Positions 51,370 through 60,185 are shown, counted from the first letter of the stretch. The stretch: DNA of 64,000 nt from Streptomyces sp. ST2-7A (GCF_021390475.1 NZ_JAJUWS010000006.1:124001-188000); one strand, 5' to 3'. The notes: a model not told the origin generated them from the letters alone. A program made the numbers and translations.

Positions 51370-51672
51370 TCACAGGAAGAACAGATCGTGCACCGAGGCG
51401 ATCAGCAGCAGGGTCGCGATGAAGGCCAGGAAGCCCATCAGCGGGGGTTGGGAAAGCGCGAACAGACACCCTCCCGCCTCCGGCTCGGGTCGGGGACCCT
51501 CGCCGGGGGTCGGGAGGTCCTCCGCCGGGCGGGGGCCGGGAACCACCCCCACGGGGAGCGCCCCCGGGGGGGTGCCCCGGAGATCCTGCCGGACACGGAC
51601 GCCGTCCCGGAACTCGTCGGGGCCGACCGGTACCACTGTGTCGGGAGCCTGCTCCCGGATGTTGTGCGCCAT
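51370..51672 (-). CDS. Small tail-anchored-like hypothetical protein
   Basis: A 100-residue protein. The first 70 residues are hydrophilic and Pro-rich (MAHNIREQAPDTVVPVGPDE); the last 24 form one membrane helix (LMGFLAFIATLLLIASVHDL) ending two residues from the C terminus, so it would be tail anchored. The ATG has no strong ribosome site. It is plausible because of the clean C-terminal helix and convergent position, but it could be a chance frame. Confidence 0.55.
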   Translation of the reverse strand: MAHNIREQAPDTVVPVGPDEFRDGVRVRQDLRGTPPGALPVGVVPGPRPAEDLPTPGEGPRPEPEAGGCLFALSQPPLMGFLAFIATLLLIASVHDLFFL

Positions 51673-51739
51673 CTCGCGGGGATGATGACGCAGTTCGGGG
51701 TGCCCCCGCAGCCCGGTGATCCGGGTGATCGTCCGTGTC

Positions 51740-52222
51740 TCAGATTCCGTGCTTTTTCAAGATCGCTTCGATGTCGGAAAAGTCCTCCGCACCTTCGTTT
51801 CTGCTCGAACCGCTTCGTCCCGCTCCCCTACCGGCCGATCCCCCCGCGGTCTCCGGCAGTTCCGGGCGGGCCTCGCGGCGGGCGGGGGTCGCGGCCGGGC
51901 TCGAGGCTCCGGGAGCCGTCGCGGCGTCCCCCGGCACGGCGCCGGGAGCCGGGTCCCGGGTCCAGCGGGAGACCAGGGTCAGCAGCACCGACAGCCCGAT
52001 CAGGCCGAACCCGGCCCAGGCGATCGGGTTCACCGTCATGTTGACCACGAAGCGGATCACCCCCGTCATGGCCAGGCCCATCGGCAGCAGCGCCAGGGCC
52101 AGGGTGCGCAGGGCGGCCCCGCGGCGGCGCCGACGGAACAGGCGCAGCGACCACCAGCAGCCCGCCGCGGTCAGCACGCCGCATATCGCGTAGATCATCA
52201 TTCCCAGGGTCATGTTCTCCAT
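51740..52222 (-). CDS. Three-helix membrane protein with conserved-looking C-terminal tail
   Basis: A 160-residue protein with helices at about 4-27 (LGMMIYAICGVLTAAGCWWS), 40-60 and 67-88, then a low-complexity Pro/Ala/Ser linker and the tail SDIEAILKKHGI, which has the look of a short binding motif. The ATG (MENMTLGMM) has a GGGCAGG site; a second ATG three codons later is possible. The role is unknown. It is 67 bp upstream of the small tail-anchored-like gene. Confidence 0.75.
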   Translation of the reverse strand: MENMTLGMMIYAICGVLTAAGCWWSLRLFRRRRRGAALRTLALALLPMGLAMTGVIRFVVNMTVNPIAWAGFGLIGLSVLLTLVSRWTRDPAPGAVPGDAATAPGASSPAATPARREARPELPETAGGSAGRGAGRSGSSRNEGAEDFSDIEAILKKHGI

Positions 52223-52393
52223 CCTGCCCGTCGGGGTCATCGGGGCCACGACCGGGTGGGGCGCCCGATGGCCTCCGTGCTCCCGGACGTTGTTCCCCTT
52301 TACCCGGTTCTCCCCCGCCCCGGTCCCGTGAACCCCGCACCGGGGGTGAACCGTCCGTCGTCGGGGTGGACGCGAGGGAGACGCCCCGACGGT

Positions 52394-53107
52394 TCAGCCG
52401 AGACGTTTGCCGACGACGCGGTGGCCGGGAAGATAACCGCGTTCCCGGCACTCCACCTCGTCCGGCGAACGCCCGGGGCCGGTGCACACCGCCAGGGAGA
52501 CGGCTCCGGCCCTCCGGACGGCCTCCTCCACGGCGTCGAGCACCTCCGTTCCACACGGCCCTCCCGCCTCCCCCGCGAGCGGGGCGCGGAACCACGCCTC
52601 CGCGCCGCCGGACGCCCCGTCGACGATCCGCAGGCGTGCCGGGGCGAGACCCGGACCGAGGGGAACATCCACCGCGGTCCCGTCCGGGGGCGTGCCCTCC
52701 CCGTCCGTCTCTCCCCGCTCCCGGGCGACCCCCTCCGAGGAGGCGGCGCGCAGGAGCACCCCGAGCGGTCGGTAGCCGAACGCCTCCGCCAACCCGGCTG
52801 CGGCCACCGCGCCCTCCGTGTCCCCCGAGGCGCCGGACGGGATCGGGAACAGGGCCCACACCCGATCACACCCCCGGGAGCGCAGCACCTCCTCCGCCGC
52901 GAGCAGGGCGATGCCACCCCGTCCGCGCCGACGCTCCGGCTCGGCCACCCACAGGTGGTCGATCCGGCCCCGTCGAGGCGTGCCTCCGTCGGCGGACAGG
53001 GTCAGTTCGCCGATCGGACGCCCGTTGTCGCACAACAGGAAGGAGTGCCGGATCCCACCGGCCGGAGTGGTTCGTCCGGGCTCCCGGGGTCGCAGCGTGA
53101 CGGTCAT
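52394..53107 (-). CDS. GNAT-family acetyltransferase
   Basis: A 237-residue protein. The N-terminal 120 residues hold a GNAT fold with IDHLWVAEPERRRGRGGIAL as the acetyl-CoA-binding motif A (R-R-G-R-G-G) and the following helix AAEEVLRSRG. The C-terminal half (PAPARLRIVDGASGGAEAWF region) has no clear motif and may be a second, degraded GNAT unit. The substrate is unknown. It lies 39 bp after pabC's upstream neighbour order, that is downstream of pabC in the minus direction. Confidence 0.85.
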   Translation of the reverse strand: MTVTLRPREPGRTTPAGGIRHSFLLCDNGRPIGELTLSADGGTPRRGRIDHLWVAEPERRRGRGGIALLAAEEVLRSRGCDRVWALFPIPSGASGDTEGAVAAAGLAEAFGYRPLGVLLRAASSEGVARERGETDGEGTPPDGTAVDVPLGPGLAPARLRIVDGASGGAEAWFRAPLAGEAGGPCGTEVLDAVEEAVRRAGAVSLAVCTGPGRSPDEVECRERGYLPGHRVVGKRLG

Positions 53108-53146
53108 GCCGACATGTCTACCCGCGCCGGGGCTCCGCCGATCCGG

Positions 53147-53998
53147 TCAGGCCCGGACGATCGCGTCCACGCGGGGCTCGGGGTCGGCGGCCGAGCGCGC
53201 GGCGAACTCCCGCATCAACCGGGCGGTGACCGGGCCCGGCGCGGCGGCCGGTTCCCGGTCGTCGATCCGATGGAGTGCCTGGACATCCCGGGTGGTGGAG
53301 GTCAGGAAGATCTCGTCCGCGTCCCGCAGCACCCCCAACGGCAGGTCGACCTCCCGGGCACCGCTCCACGCCACCACCAGCGCCCGGGTGATGCCCGCCA
53401 GGCAACCGGAGGACAGCGGCGGGGTGAACACCTCGCCGTCGACGACGACGAAGACGTTGCTGCCGGTCCCCTCGCACAGCAGACCGGCGGTGTTGGGGAA
53501 GATCGCCTCGGAGGCGCCGGCCTCCCGGGCGCGGGCCAGGGCGAGCACGTTCTCCGCGTACGAGGTGGTCTTCAGACCCGCCAGCGCGCCGTGCTCGTTG
53601 CGGGCCCACGGGACGGTGATCGCGGCCGTGGTGTCCGGACGCGGGTGGTATCCCTCGTGGGCGACGACCAGGGTGGGGGCGGCGGGCACCGCGGCCCGCA
53701 TCGACCCCAGAGGGCCGCGTCCGCCGGTGAAGGTGACCCGCAGGCGTCCCAGCGGATGGGGCTCGGCGTCGATCACGGCGGCACAGGCCCGGCGGACGAG
53801 ATCGGTGTCGGGGACCGGCAGACCGAGGCCCGCGGCGGAGCGCCGCATCCGCTCCAGATGGAGGGTGAGGGCGAAGGGGACCCCCTCGACGGTCTTGACC
53901 GCCTCGAAGACGCCGTCACCGACGGTCAGGCCGTGGTCCAGGGCCGAGACCGATGCCTCCTCGGCGTCCCTCAGGGTGTCGTTGAGCCAGATCCTCAC
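53147..53998 (-). CDS. pabC: Aminodeoxychorismate lyase (class IV aminotransferase)
   Basis: PLP enzyme releasing pyruvate from aminodeoxychorismate to give p-aminobenzoate for folate. The 283 residues have the class IV layout: VSALDHGLTVGDGVFEAVKT near residue 17, the PLP lysine in LAGLKTTSYAENVLA, and SEAIFPNTAGLLCEGTGSN. The GTG (VRIWLND) overlaps the pabB stop as GTGA. Another class IV role (D-amino-acid or branched-chain aminotransferase) is possible by fold alone, but the coupling to pabB favours PabC. Confidence 0.9.
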   Translation of the reverse strand: MRIWLNDTLRDAEEASVSALDHGLTVGDGVFEAVKTVEGVPFALTLHLERMRRSAAGLGLPVPDTDLVRRACAAVIDAEPHPLGRLRVTFTGGRGPLGSMRAAVPAAPTLVVAHEGYHPRPDTTAAITVPWARNEHGALAGLKTTSYAENVLALARAREAGASEAIFPNTAGLLCEGTGSNVFVVVDGEVFTPPLSSGCLAGITRALVVAWSGAREVDLPLGVLRDADEIFLTSTTRDVQALHRIDDREPAAAPGPVTARLMREFAARSAADPEPRVDAIVRA

Positions 53999-55230
53999 CG
54001 CATCGCCTCGTTCTCCCGGCGGGGTCGGAAGTCCGCCCCGCGCCATTCCCGTTCCCCCGGTCCGCCGGGGATTCCCACCCCGGTGACGCCGCCCCCGCCG
54101 CCGGCCGGCGCCGTGTCGGGGCCCGGCGGTTCCGCTCGTCCGGACGACCGGAGCGGGGCGACGTCCCCGAACGCGGGCCCGGGGCGCCGTCCCGCGGCGA
54201 TGGCGAGCAGCCGGGCGGCCTTGAGTTCGGTCTCCCGCCACTCCCGTTCGGGGTCCGATCCCCAGGTGATGCCGGCGCCGGTGCCGAACCTCAGCTCACC
54301 CGCCCCCGAACGGGCGCGTTCGATCCAGAACGTGCGGATGCCCACCGCCAGTTCGCCGTGCCGCCGGTCGGCGTCCACCCAGCCGACGGCACCGCAGTAC
54401 GGGCCGCGCGGCACGGTCTCCAGGTCACCCAGGATCCGCAGGGCGCTGGTTTTGGGGGCGCCGGTCACCGAGCCGGGCGGGAAGGTCGCGGCCAGCAACT
54501 CCGGCCATCCCGCGTCGTCGCGCAGCTCACCGCGGACGGTGGAGACGAGGTGGACCAGACCGGGGTGTGCCTCCACCTCGCACAGGCGGGGGACGGTGAC
54601 CGTCCCCGGCGCGCAGACCCGGCCCAGGTCGTTGCGGACGAGGTCCACGATCATCACGTTCTCCGCGTGGTCCTTCTCCAGCAGGTCCGCCTCGGTGCGC
54701 CCGGTCCCCTTGATCGGACCGGACTCCACCACCGCGCCCCTCCTGCGGAGGAAGAGTTCGGGGGAGGCACAGGCGATCTCCACCCCGTGCGAGGGGAGGC
54801 GGATCACCCCGGCGTGGGGGGCGGGGTTGCCCGCCGCCAGATCGGCGGCGAGGGCGTCGGGGTCGGTGTCGCGTCCGACGGGAGCGGAGAGCACCCGGCA
54901 CAGGTTGGCCTGGTAGACCTCACCGGCGGCGATGTGTTCACGGATCCTCCGCACGCCGTCGGTGTAGATCTCCCGGCTCAGGGAGGAGGTCCACCGCCCG
55001 GGGTCCGGGGCGTGCCGGCGACCGGCCGGCCGGGGCGGGGCGGGATCCGGGCGCACCCGACCGAACCGGACGCACCGCAGACGTCCCTCGTAGTCGACGG
55101 CCACCGCCCACCAGCCGGTGGAGTCCAGGGCCGCCGGGTCGTCGGTGACGTCCACCGGTTCGGTGGCCAGCAGGCCACCGAACCGGGCCAGGGGGGCGCC
55201 GGCCCCCGGGAAAGCGGACTCCTCGTGCAC
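53995..55230 (-). CDS. pabB: Aminodeoxychorismate synthase component I
   Basis: Converts chorismate with ammonia to aminodeoxychorismate. The 411 residues show the chorismate-binding core: YQANLCRVLSAPV, SPELFLRR, the PIKGTGRTEADLL motif, LVRNDLGRVC and GSVTGAPKTSALRI. The N-terminal third is short and divergent; the C-terminal 60 residues are low complexity. The GTG (VHEESAFPG) is preceded by TAGACT at 7 nt and no ribosome site, so a leaderless mRNA is likely. No pabA is adjacent. Confidence 0.92.
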   Translation of the reverse strand: MHEESAFPGAGAPLARFGGLLATEPVDVTDDPAALDSTGWWAVAVDYEGRLRCVRFGRVRPDPAPPRPAGRRHAPDPGRWTSSLSREIYTDGVRRIREHIAAGEVYQANLCRVLSAPVGRDTDPDALAADLAAGNPAPHAGVIRLPSHGVEIACASPELFLRRRGAVVESGPIKGTGRTEADLLEKDHAENVMIVDLVRNDLGRVCAPGTVTVPRLCEVEAHPGLVHLVSTVRGELRDDAGWPELLAATFPPGSVTGAPKTSALRILGDLETVPRGPYCGAVGWVDADRRHGELAVGIRTFWIERARSGAGELRFGTGAGITWGSDPEREWRETELKAARLLAIAAGRRPGPAFGDVAPLRSSGRAEPPGPDTAPAGGGGGVTGVGIPGGPGEREWRGADFRPRRENEAMR

Positions 55231-55237
55231 ACGTGCG

Positions 55238-55243
55238 AGTCTA
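55238..55243 (-). promoter_or_regulatory. Possible leaderless -10 element of pabB
   Basis: TAGACT fits TANNNT and ends 7 nt before the pabB GTG. The -35 region is not recognisable. Confidence 0.4.
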
Positions 55244-55490
55244 GTGCCGCGTCGGTGGGGACCCGCCCGTCGGGAAGCGGTGTCGGGCGCGGTGCGTCGC
55301 GAGGCACCGGATCGACCTCGCGGTGGGGCCACCCGATCGATTCGGCAACACGGTGGGGCGCCGCGCCGGACACCGCGACGGGGCGAACCCCGCGCACCGG
55401 GGGGCCACCGGGGGCCGGGCCGGGGCCCGGATCCCGGCGCCCCACCGGCCCGACCCGGGGGCCCGCCGATCCCGTCACCGGCAACCGAGT

Positions 55491-55518
55491 TTGAGCAGCG
55501 CGGGGAATCCGCTAGAGT
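55491..55518 (+). promoter_or_regulatory. Candidate promoter of the tRNA array
   Basis: TTGAGC and TAGAGT are 16 bp apart, about 42 bp before tRNA-Gly. Confidence 0.5.
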
Positions 55519-55559
55519 TCAAGGCGTCACCGGGAGGCGCGAGCCGACCGGGAGGCGTT

Positions 55560-55632
<73 letters not shown>

Positions 55633-55656
55633 CCGAGGGGACCCCGGTCCCCCGCC

Positions 55657-55727
55657 GGTGGAGTGGCCGAGAGGCGAGGCAACGGCCTGCAAAGCCGTCT
55701 ACACGGGTTCAAATCCCGTCTCCACCT
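55657..55727 (+). tRNA. tRNA-Cys(GCA)
   Basis: Acceptor GGTGGAG/CTCCACC, anticodon stem ACGGC/GCCGT with loop CTGCAAA (anticodon GCA), T arm CGGG with TTCAAAT, discriminator T; no encoded CCA. Confidence 0.96.
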
Positions 55728-55728
55728 C

Positions 55729-55800
55729 GGACGATTAGCTCAGCGGGAGAGCGCTTCCCTGACACGGAAGAGGTCACTGGTTCAATCCCAGTATCGTCCA
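55729..55800 (+). tRNA. tRNA-Val(GAC), copy 1
   Basis: Acceptor GGACGAT/ATCGTCC, anticodon stem CTTCC/GGAAG with loop CTGACAC (anticodon GAC), discriminator A. The next three bases are CCA, so the 3' end is probably encoded here. It begins 1 bp after tRNA-Cys. Confidence 0.96.
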
Positions 55801-55830
55801 CCACCGGCTCCGGTCCCACCGGAGCCGTCC

Positions 55831-55902
55831 GCGCGATTAGCTCAGCGGGAGAGCGCTTCCCTGACACGGAAGAGGTCACTGGTTCAATCCCAGTATCGCG
55901 CA
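55831..55902 (+). tRNA. tRNA-Val(GAC), copy 2, altered acceptor stem
   Basis: Identical to the other copies except for the acceptor, GCGCGAT/ATCGCGC: positions 2 and 3 and their partners have changed together, keeping all pairs. Discriminator A, no encoded CCA. Confidence 0.96.
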
Positions 55903-55906
55903 CTCG

Positions 55907-55978
55907 GGACGATTAGCTCAGCGGGAGAGCGCTTCCCTGACACGGAAGAGGTCACTGGTTCAATCCCAGTATCGTCCA
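55907..55978 (+). tRNA. tRNA-Val(GAC), copy 3
   Basis: Same sequence as copy 1, again followed by CCA. It starts 4 bp after copy 2 and is followed directly by the array terminator. Confidence 0.96.
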
Positions 55979-55982
55979 CCAC

Positions 55983-56022
55983 CGGCCGGGGCCGGGGAGC
56001 GACCGCTCCCCGGCCCCGGCCG
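55983..56022 (+). terminator. Terminator of the tRNA array
   Basis: A perfect 18-bp GC stem (CGGCCGGGGCCGGGGAGC with its complement) around GACC, followed by TTTC. Confidence 0.85.
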
Positions 56023-56599
56023 TTTCATCCTCCGCGGCGGTGGGCGCCGTGGTCCTGCCGGGTGTCGCCGGACGGACACCGACGCCGTGTGGCCGGGCAC
56101 CTCCCCGGTACCCGGCCACCGAGCCGCCCGTCGGACCCCCGTCCCCACGGGGTGACACGGTCGGGGTCCCCGGCCCGGATCACCGACCCGAACCCGGGGC
56201 GCCGCTCAACGCCCCGTCCCCGACCACGGACGACACTCGCGCGCCGTTCCCGGGCCTCGTGCGGGGCGCCGGGGACGGCCCGTTCACGGCGACGGACGGT
56301 GACCTCGGGGGACGAGTGCTTCGTCCGCCGCCTGCGACAACGGTAGGCCGCGACACCGGGTCGGCGCGTCAGCCCGGGGAACGGAGGACCCGCCTCCCCC
56401 GGGTGGACGGACCCCCTCGACGGCTACTCCCCCGGGTGGAGATCAACGGACCCCGGGTCAGCCCCGGAGCGGGGAAGTCCCCCGAGCCGTCTCGGGGTTC
56501 CCCTCCCCGCCCGGGGAACGTCTGCGCGGCGCCCCCCAACCGACCGACCCGATCCGTAAGCTGTGCTGCGTCAGATCGGAGCGGCGACGGGGATGGGAC
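56023..56599. other. Non-coding gap before the kinase gene
   Basis: About 577 bp with no credible gene or mobile-element remnant despite the tRNA array beside it. A direct repeat CCCCGGGTGGA occurs twice near 56400-56440. A TAAGCT -10-like hexamer lies at 56557-56562, about 40 bp before the kinase ATG. Confidence 0.5.
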
Positions 56600-57769
56600 A
56601 TGGCGATGATGCGGCTCCGGCGCGAGGACCCGCGAGTCGTCGGGACGTTCCGGCTGCACCGCCGGCTGGGCGCCGGCGGGATGGGGGTCGTCTACCTCGG
56701 CTCGGACCGGCGCGGCCAGCGGGTCGCGCTGAAGGTGATCCGCCCCGACCTGGCGGAGGACCGGGAGTTCCGCTCCCGTTTCGCCCGCGAGGTCTCGGCG
56801 GCACGGCGGATCCGCGGCGGGTGCACGGCCCGTCTGGTGGCGGCCGACCTGGAGGCCGAACGCCCGTGGTTCGCCACCCAGTACGTACCGGGCCCCTCGT
56901 TGCACGACCGGGTGCTCGCCGACGGCCCGATGTCGGCCGCGGAGATCGCGGCGGCGGGGGCGGCACTGGCCGAGGGCCTGGTGGCGGTCCACGAGGCCGG
57001 CGTGGTGCACCGTGATATCAAACCCTCCAACATCCTGCTCTCCCCCAAGGGCCCGCGGATCATCGACTTCGGCATCGCCTGGTCCACCGGTGCCAGCACC
57101 CTGACCCGGGTGGGGACGGCGGTGGGCTCGCCGGGCTTCCTCGCCCCCGAGCAGGTGCGCGGGGCCGCCGTCTCCGCCGCCACCGATGTCTTCTCGCTGG
57201 GGGCCACGCTCGCCTGGGCGGCGCTCGGCGACTCCGCCTTCGGACACGGGAGCTCGGAGGTGATGCTCTACCGGGTGGTGCACGAGGAACCGCACCTGCG
57301 AGGGGTGCCGCCGGCCCTGGAACCGTTGATCCGCGCCTGCCTGTCCAAGCACCCCGAGGAACGCCCCACAACGCTCCAACTGTCGCTGCGGCTCAAGGAG
57401 ATCGCCGTCCGGGAGGCACGGGGCGGCATTCCCTCCGGGCGGCCCCCCCGGACGCCGACCCCCGGTGGGCGGGAGACCGCCGACGCGCGTCCGGAACGGA
57501 CCGGACGCCCGCCCCGGGTCGAGCGACGCGGCGAACGGATCGGGGAGCGGGGTTCCGAGGTGCCCCGTCCGTCCCGCGGGGGACGGCCGCGGGGTACCGG
57601 TGCCCCGCGGCCCGTCCGTTCCGGGCGTGCGGCCGACCCCTCCCCCGGGCCCCGGCCGCTCGGCCCGCCGCCGCGAAGCGTCGACGGTCGGCTGCTGCGC
57701 CAACGGTTGGTGGTCTTCGTCGTGGTGACCTTCCTGGTCGCCGTCGCCATCGCCGTGGCACGCGGCTGA
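56600..57769 (+). CDS. Membrane-anchored serine/threonine protein kinase
   Basis: Hanks-type kinase of 389 residues. Glycine loop GAGGMGVVYLG, ATP lysine K45 (VALKVI), catalytic HRDIKPSN (D139), DFG at 156-158 and APE at 182-184 are all present, so it should be active. A basic, Pro/Arg-rich linker of about 100 residues follows, then one C-terminal helix at about 367-386 (LVVFVVVTFLVAVAIAV) and only a few residues outside, so there is no extracellular sensor. Several ATGs cluster at the start; the first is chosen. Convergent with the SpoU methyltransferase gene. Confidence 0.93.
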   Translation: MAMMRLRREDPRVVGTFRLHRRLGAGGMGVVYLGSDRRGQRVALKVIRPDLAEDREFRSRFAREVSAARRIRGGCTARLVAADLEAERPWFATQYVPGPSLHDRVLADGPMSAAEIAAAGAALAEGLVAVHEAGVVHRDIKPSNILLSPKGPRIIDFGIAWSTGASTLTRVGTAVGSPGFLAPEQVRGAAVSAATDVFSLGATLAWAALGDSAFGHGSSEVMLYRVVHEEPHLRGVPPALEPLIRACLSKHPEERPTTLQLSLRLKEIAVREARGGIPSGRPPRTPTPGGRETADARPERTGRPPRVERRGERIGERGSEVPRPSRGGRPRGTGAPRPVRSGRAADPSPGPRPLGPPPRSVDGRLLRQRLVVFVVVTFLVAVAIAVARG

Positions 57770-57777
57770 GACCGGGA

Positions 57778-57806
57778 GGACCGGGGTCGGGAGGACGGCC
57801 CGGTCC
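57778..57806. terminator. Hairpin between kinase and SpoU methyltransferase genes
   Basis: GGACCGGG and CCCGGTCC form an 8-bp stem with a 13-nt loop in the 51-bp convergent gap. Confidence 0.6.
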
Positions 57807-57820
57807 CGCGTCCGGTGGGG

Positions 57821-58720
57821 CTAACGGCGTCGGGTGACGTGGAAGGCGACCGCCGAGGCGGCTGCGACGTTGAGGGAGTCCACGCCCACCGCCATCGGGA
57901 TGCGAACCCTCAGATCACAGGCGCGCAGCGCGCGTTCCGAGAGTCCGTGCCCCTCGGTGCCGAAGACCAGCGCGAGGCGCTCCTCGTTCCGGTCCGCGAG
58001 TTCGTCCACGGTGATCGAGTCCTCGGTGAGGCAGAAGGCGGCGGAGGTGAATCCCGCCGCCCGCAGGAGCTCCCCCGTCACCCGCCAGGAACCCGGACGC
58101 GCCCAGGGCACCTTGAACACGGTGCCCATGGAGACCTTGACGGCCCGCCGGTAGAGCGGATCGGCGCACCCGGGGGTCAGCAGGACCGCGTCCACACCCA
58201 GCGCGGCCGCGTTGCGGAAGGCGGCGCCCAGGTTGGTGTGGTCCACCATGTCCTCGAAGACCGCCACCCGGCGGGCCCCGGCCAGCAGATCGGCCGGATC
58301 GGGCAGCGGCAGCCGTCCCATCGCCGCCAACGCCCCCCGGTGCACGTGGTAGCCGGTGAGTCGTTCCGCCGTCTCCGCCGTCACCAACCAGGCGGGGGCG
58401 CCGATCTCCGCCGCGCGGATGACGAGGTCGGCCATCGGCTCGGCCCACCGGGGCGTGAGCAGCAGCGAGCGCATCGGGTGACCCGCCTCCAGCGCGCGGC
58501 GGATGACCTTCTCCCCCTCCGCCATGAACAGACCCAGTTCGGGCTCCAGTCGACGGCGCAGCGCCACATCGGTGAGGGAGGTGTAATCGGAGAGCCGCGG
58601 ATCCGCCGAATCGGCGATCGGCACCGTTCCGGGGACGGCGCCCGGAACCGGCGGCCGCCCGTTCCCGGGCCGAGCCGCCTCCGACGGGGAGCCGGAGGCC
58701 GGGGAGGAGTCGCCCGTCAC
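57821..58720 (-). CDS. SpoU/TrmH-family RNA methyltransferase
   Basis: 2'-O-ribose methyltransferase of the SPOUT class acting on rRNA or tRNA. The 299 residues show motif 1 in HTNLGAAFRNAAALGVDAVL, motif 2 in ALVFGTEGHGLSE and motif 3 in IPMAVGVDSLNVAAASAV, all intact, behind an N-terminal substrate-binding region (LFMAEGEKVIRRALEAG). The target nucleotide is not predictable. The GTG overlaps the cobA stop as GTGA, so it is cotranscribed with a cobalamin gene, probably by position only. Confidence 0.92.
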   Translation of the reverse strand: MTGDSSPASGSPSEAARPGNGRPPVPGAVPGTVPIADSADPRLSDYTSLTDVALRRRLEPELGLFMAEGEKVIRRALEAGHPMRSLLLTPRWAEPMADLVIRAAEIGAPAWLVTAETAERLTGYHVHRGALAAMGRLPLPDPADLLAGARRVAVFEDMVDHTNLGAAFRNAAALGVDAVLLTPGCADPLYRRAVKVSMGTVFKVPWARPGSWRVTGELLRAAGFTSAAFCLTEDSITVDELADRNEERLALVFGTEGHGLSERALRACDLRVRIPMAVGVDSLNVAAASAVAFHVTRRR

Positions 58721-59940
58721 CGGTGCCCGCCCACCGGATTCACCCGCACCACATCCCCGACGACGATGACGGCGGGCGGGCGGACGCCCTCCTCGGACAG
58801 CCGGTCGGCGACGGTCGCCAGGGTGGCGTCCACCCGGCGCTGGGCGGCGGTGGTGCCCTCCTGCACGGCGGCCACCGGCGTGTCGGCGTCCCGGCCGTGA
58901 CGGATCAACTCGGCGGCGATCGCGCCGATCCGCTCCACCGCCATCAGGAGCACGAGCGTGCCGCGCAGCCGGGCGACCGCCGCCCAGTCGACCAGGGACC
59001 GGGGGTCCTCGGGGGCCACGTGGCCGCTGAGCACGGTGAACTCGTGGGCCACGCCCCGGTGGGTGACCGGGATGCCGACCGCCGCCGGCACGCTGATCGA
59101 GCTGGAGATGCCGGGCACCACGGTGACCGGGATCCCCGCCTCGGCGAGGGCCTGCGCCTCCTCCATGCCCCGGCCGAAGACGTAGGGGTCGCCGCCCTTG
59201 AGCCGGACCACCGCCCGGCCGGCCCGCGCGTGCTCGATCAGCGCCGCGTTGATCGCCTCCTGGGCCATGGCCCGGCCGTAGGGGATCTTGGCGGCATCGA
59301 TCACCTCGACGTGCGGCGGGAGTTCGTCCAGCAGGTCACGGGGGCCGAGCCGGTCGGCGATCACCACGTCGGCCTGCGCCAACAGCCTGCGTCCACGCAC
59401 CGTGATCAGATCGGGATCGCCGGGACCACCGCCGACCAGGGCCACACCCGCGGCACGCCCGCGGTGCGCGGGGGCGGTCAGCGAGCCGTCACGCATCCGC
59501 TCCACCACCGCGTCGCGGATGGCGGCCGAACGGCGGGGGTCGGTGCCGGTCAGCACCGCGACGGTGACCCCGTCCTCCCGGGCGGTGGCGGGGGTCCAGG
59601 CGGTGGCGGCCTCCGCGTCGTCGCTGCGCACGCACCACACCCGGCGTTCCTCGGCCTCGGCGGAGGCCGCCTCGTTGACCTCCGCGTCGTCGGTGGCCAC
59701 CAGCGCGTACCAGGCGCCCTCCAGATCGCCCGGACGGTAGCCGCGTCGCTCCCAGCGCAGTTCCCCCGCCTCCGCCATGGCCTGCACCGCCGGGGTGGTG
59801 GCGGGCGAGACGAGGTGGACATCGGCACCGGCGGCCAGCAGGGCGGGCAGGCGGCGCTGCGCGACGGTGCCGCCGCCGAGCACGAGGACGCGACGGCCCG
59901 CCAGTCGCAGGCCGACGGGGTATGCGGGGTTCTCGGGCAT
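58717..59940 (-). CDS. cobA: Uroporphyrinogen-III C-methyltransferase with precorrin-2 dehydrogenase domain
   Basis: Makes precorrin-2 for cobalamin or siroheme. The 407 residues hold an N-terminal Rossmann CysG-like dehydrogenase domain (VLVLGGGTVAQRRLPALLAA) and a C-terminal SUMT domain starting VALVGGGPGDPDLITVRG, with GDPYVFGRGMEEAQAL and the VPGISSSISVPAAVGIPVTH signature. The layout resembles CysG, although the dehydrogenase half ends early compared with E. coli CysG (457). The ATG is 331 bp from the upstream bluB-cobT stop and two hairpins lie between, so it has its own promoter. Confidence 0.94.
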   Translation of the reverse strand: MPENPAYPVGLRLAGRRVLVLGGGTVAQRRLPALLAAGADVHLVSPATTPAVQAMAEAGELRWERRGYRPGDLEGAWYALVATDDAEVNEAASAEAEERRVWCVRSDDAEAATAWTPATAREDGVTVAVLTGTDPRRSAAIRDAVVERMRDGSLTAPAHRGRAAGVALVGGGPGDPDLITVRGRRLLAQADVVIADRLGPRDLLDELPPHVEVIDAAKIPYGRAMAQEAINAALIEHARAGRAVVRLKGGDPYVFGRGMEEAQALAEAGIPVTVVPGISSSISVPAAVGIPVTHRGVAHEFTVLSGHVAPEDPRSLVDWAAVARLRGTLVLLMAVERIGAIAAELIRHGRDADTPVAAVQEGTTAAQRRVDATLATVADRLSEEGVRPPAVIVVGDVVRVNPVGGHR

Positions 59941-60140
59941 GGGTGGTCTGTGACTCCTCGACCGGGGCTGCGGGACGGGAACACCGGGCCCGCCGCTGCT
60001 CCGGGGCGGGTCGGCGGGGCGTTCCCCGGAGGGTCACCCTACGGTGTGGGGCGGTCGGACGCCCGGGGGGCTCCGGGCATCGGACCGGTGGTCGGGGCGC
60101 CGCCGGCCGTCTCCTCCCGGCTCGTCCGACCTCACCGGCC

Positions 60141-60172
60141 GCGTCCCGGGGCGGTGAGCCGCCCCGGGACGC
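60141..60172 (-). terminator. Second hairpin after bluB-cobT
   Basis: GCGTCCCGGGGCGG and its complement form a perfect 14-bp stem with a TGAG tetraloop. Confidence 0.75.
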
Positions 60173-60185
60173 GAAGGGACGCGGG

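Larger units (their letters stand above)
55231..55559. other. Divergent region between pabB and the tRNA array
   Basis: About 329 bp with the pabB -10 element at one end and the tRNA promoter at the other; the middle is GC-rich, with no gene visible. Confidence 0.55.

Noticed and set aside
55982..56599. Integrated element or tRNA-fragment attachment site downstream of the tRNA array
   Set aside because: No integrase, no repeated tRNA 3' end and no coding remnant in the gap.
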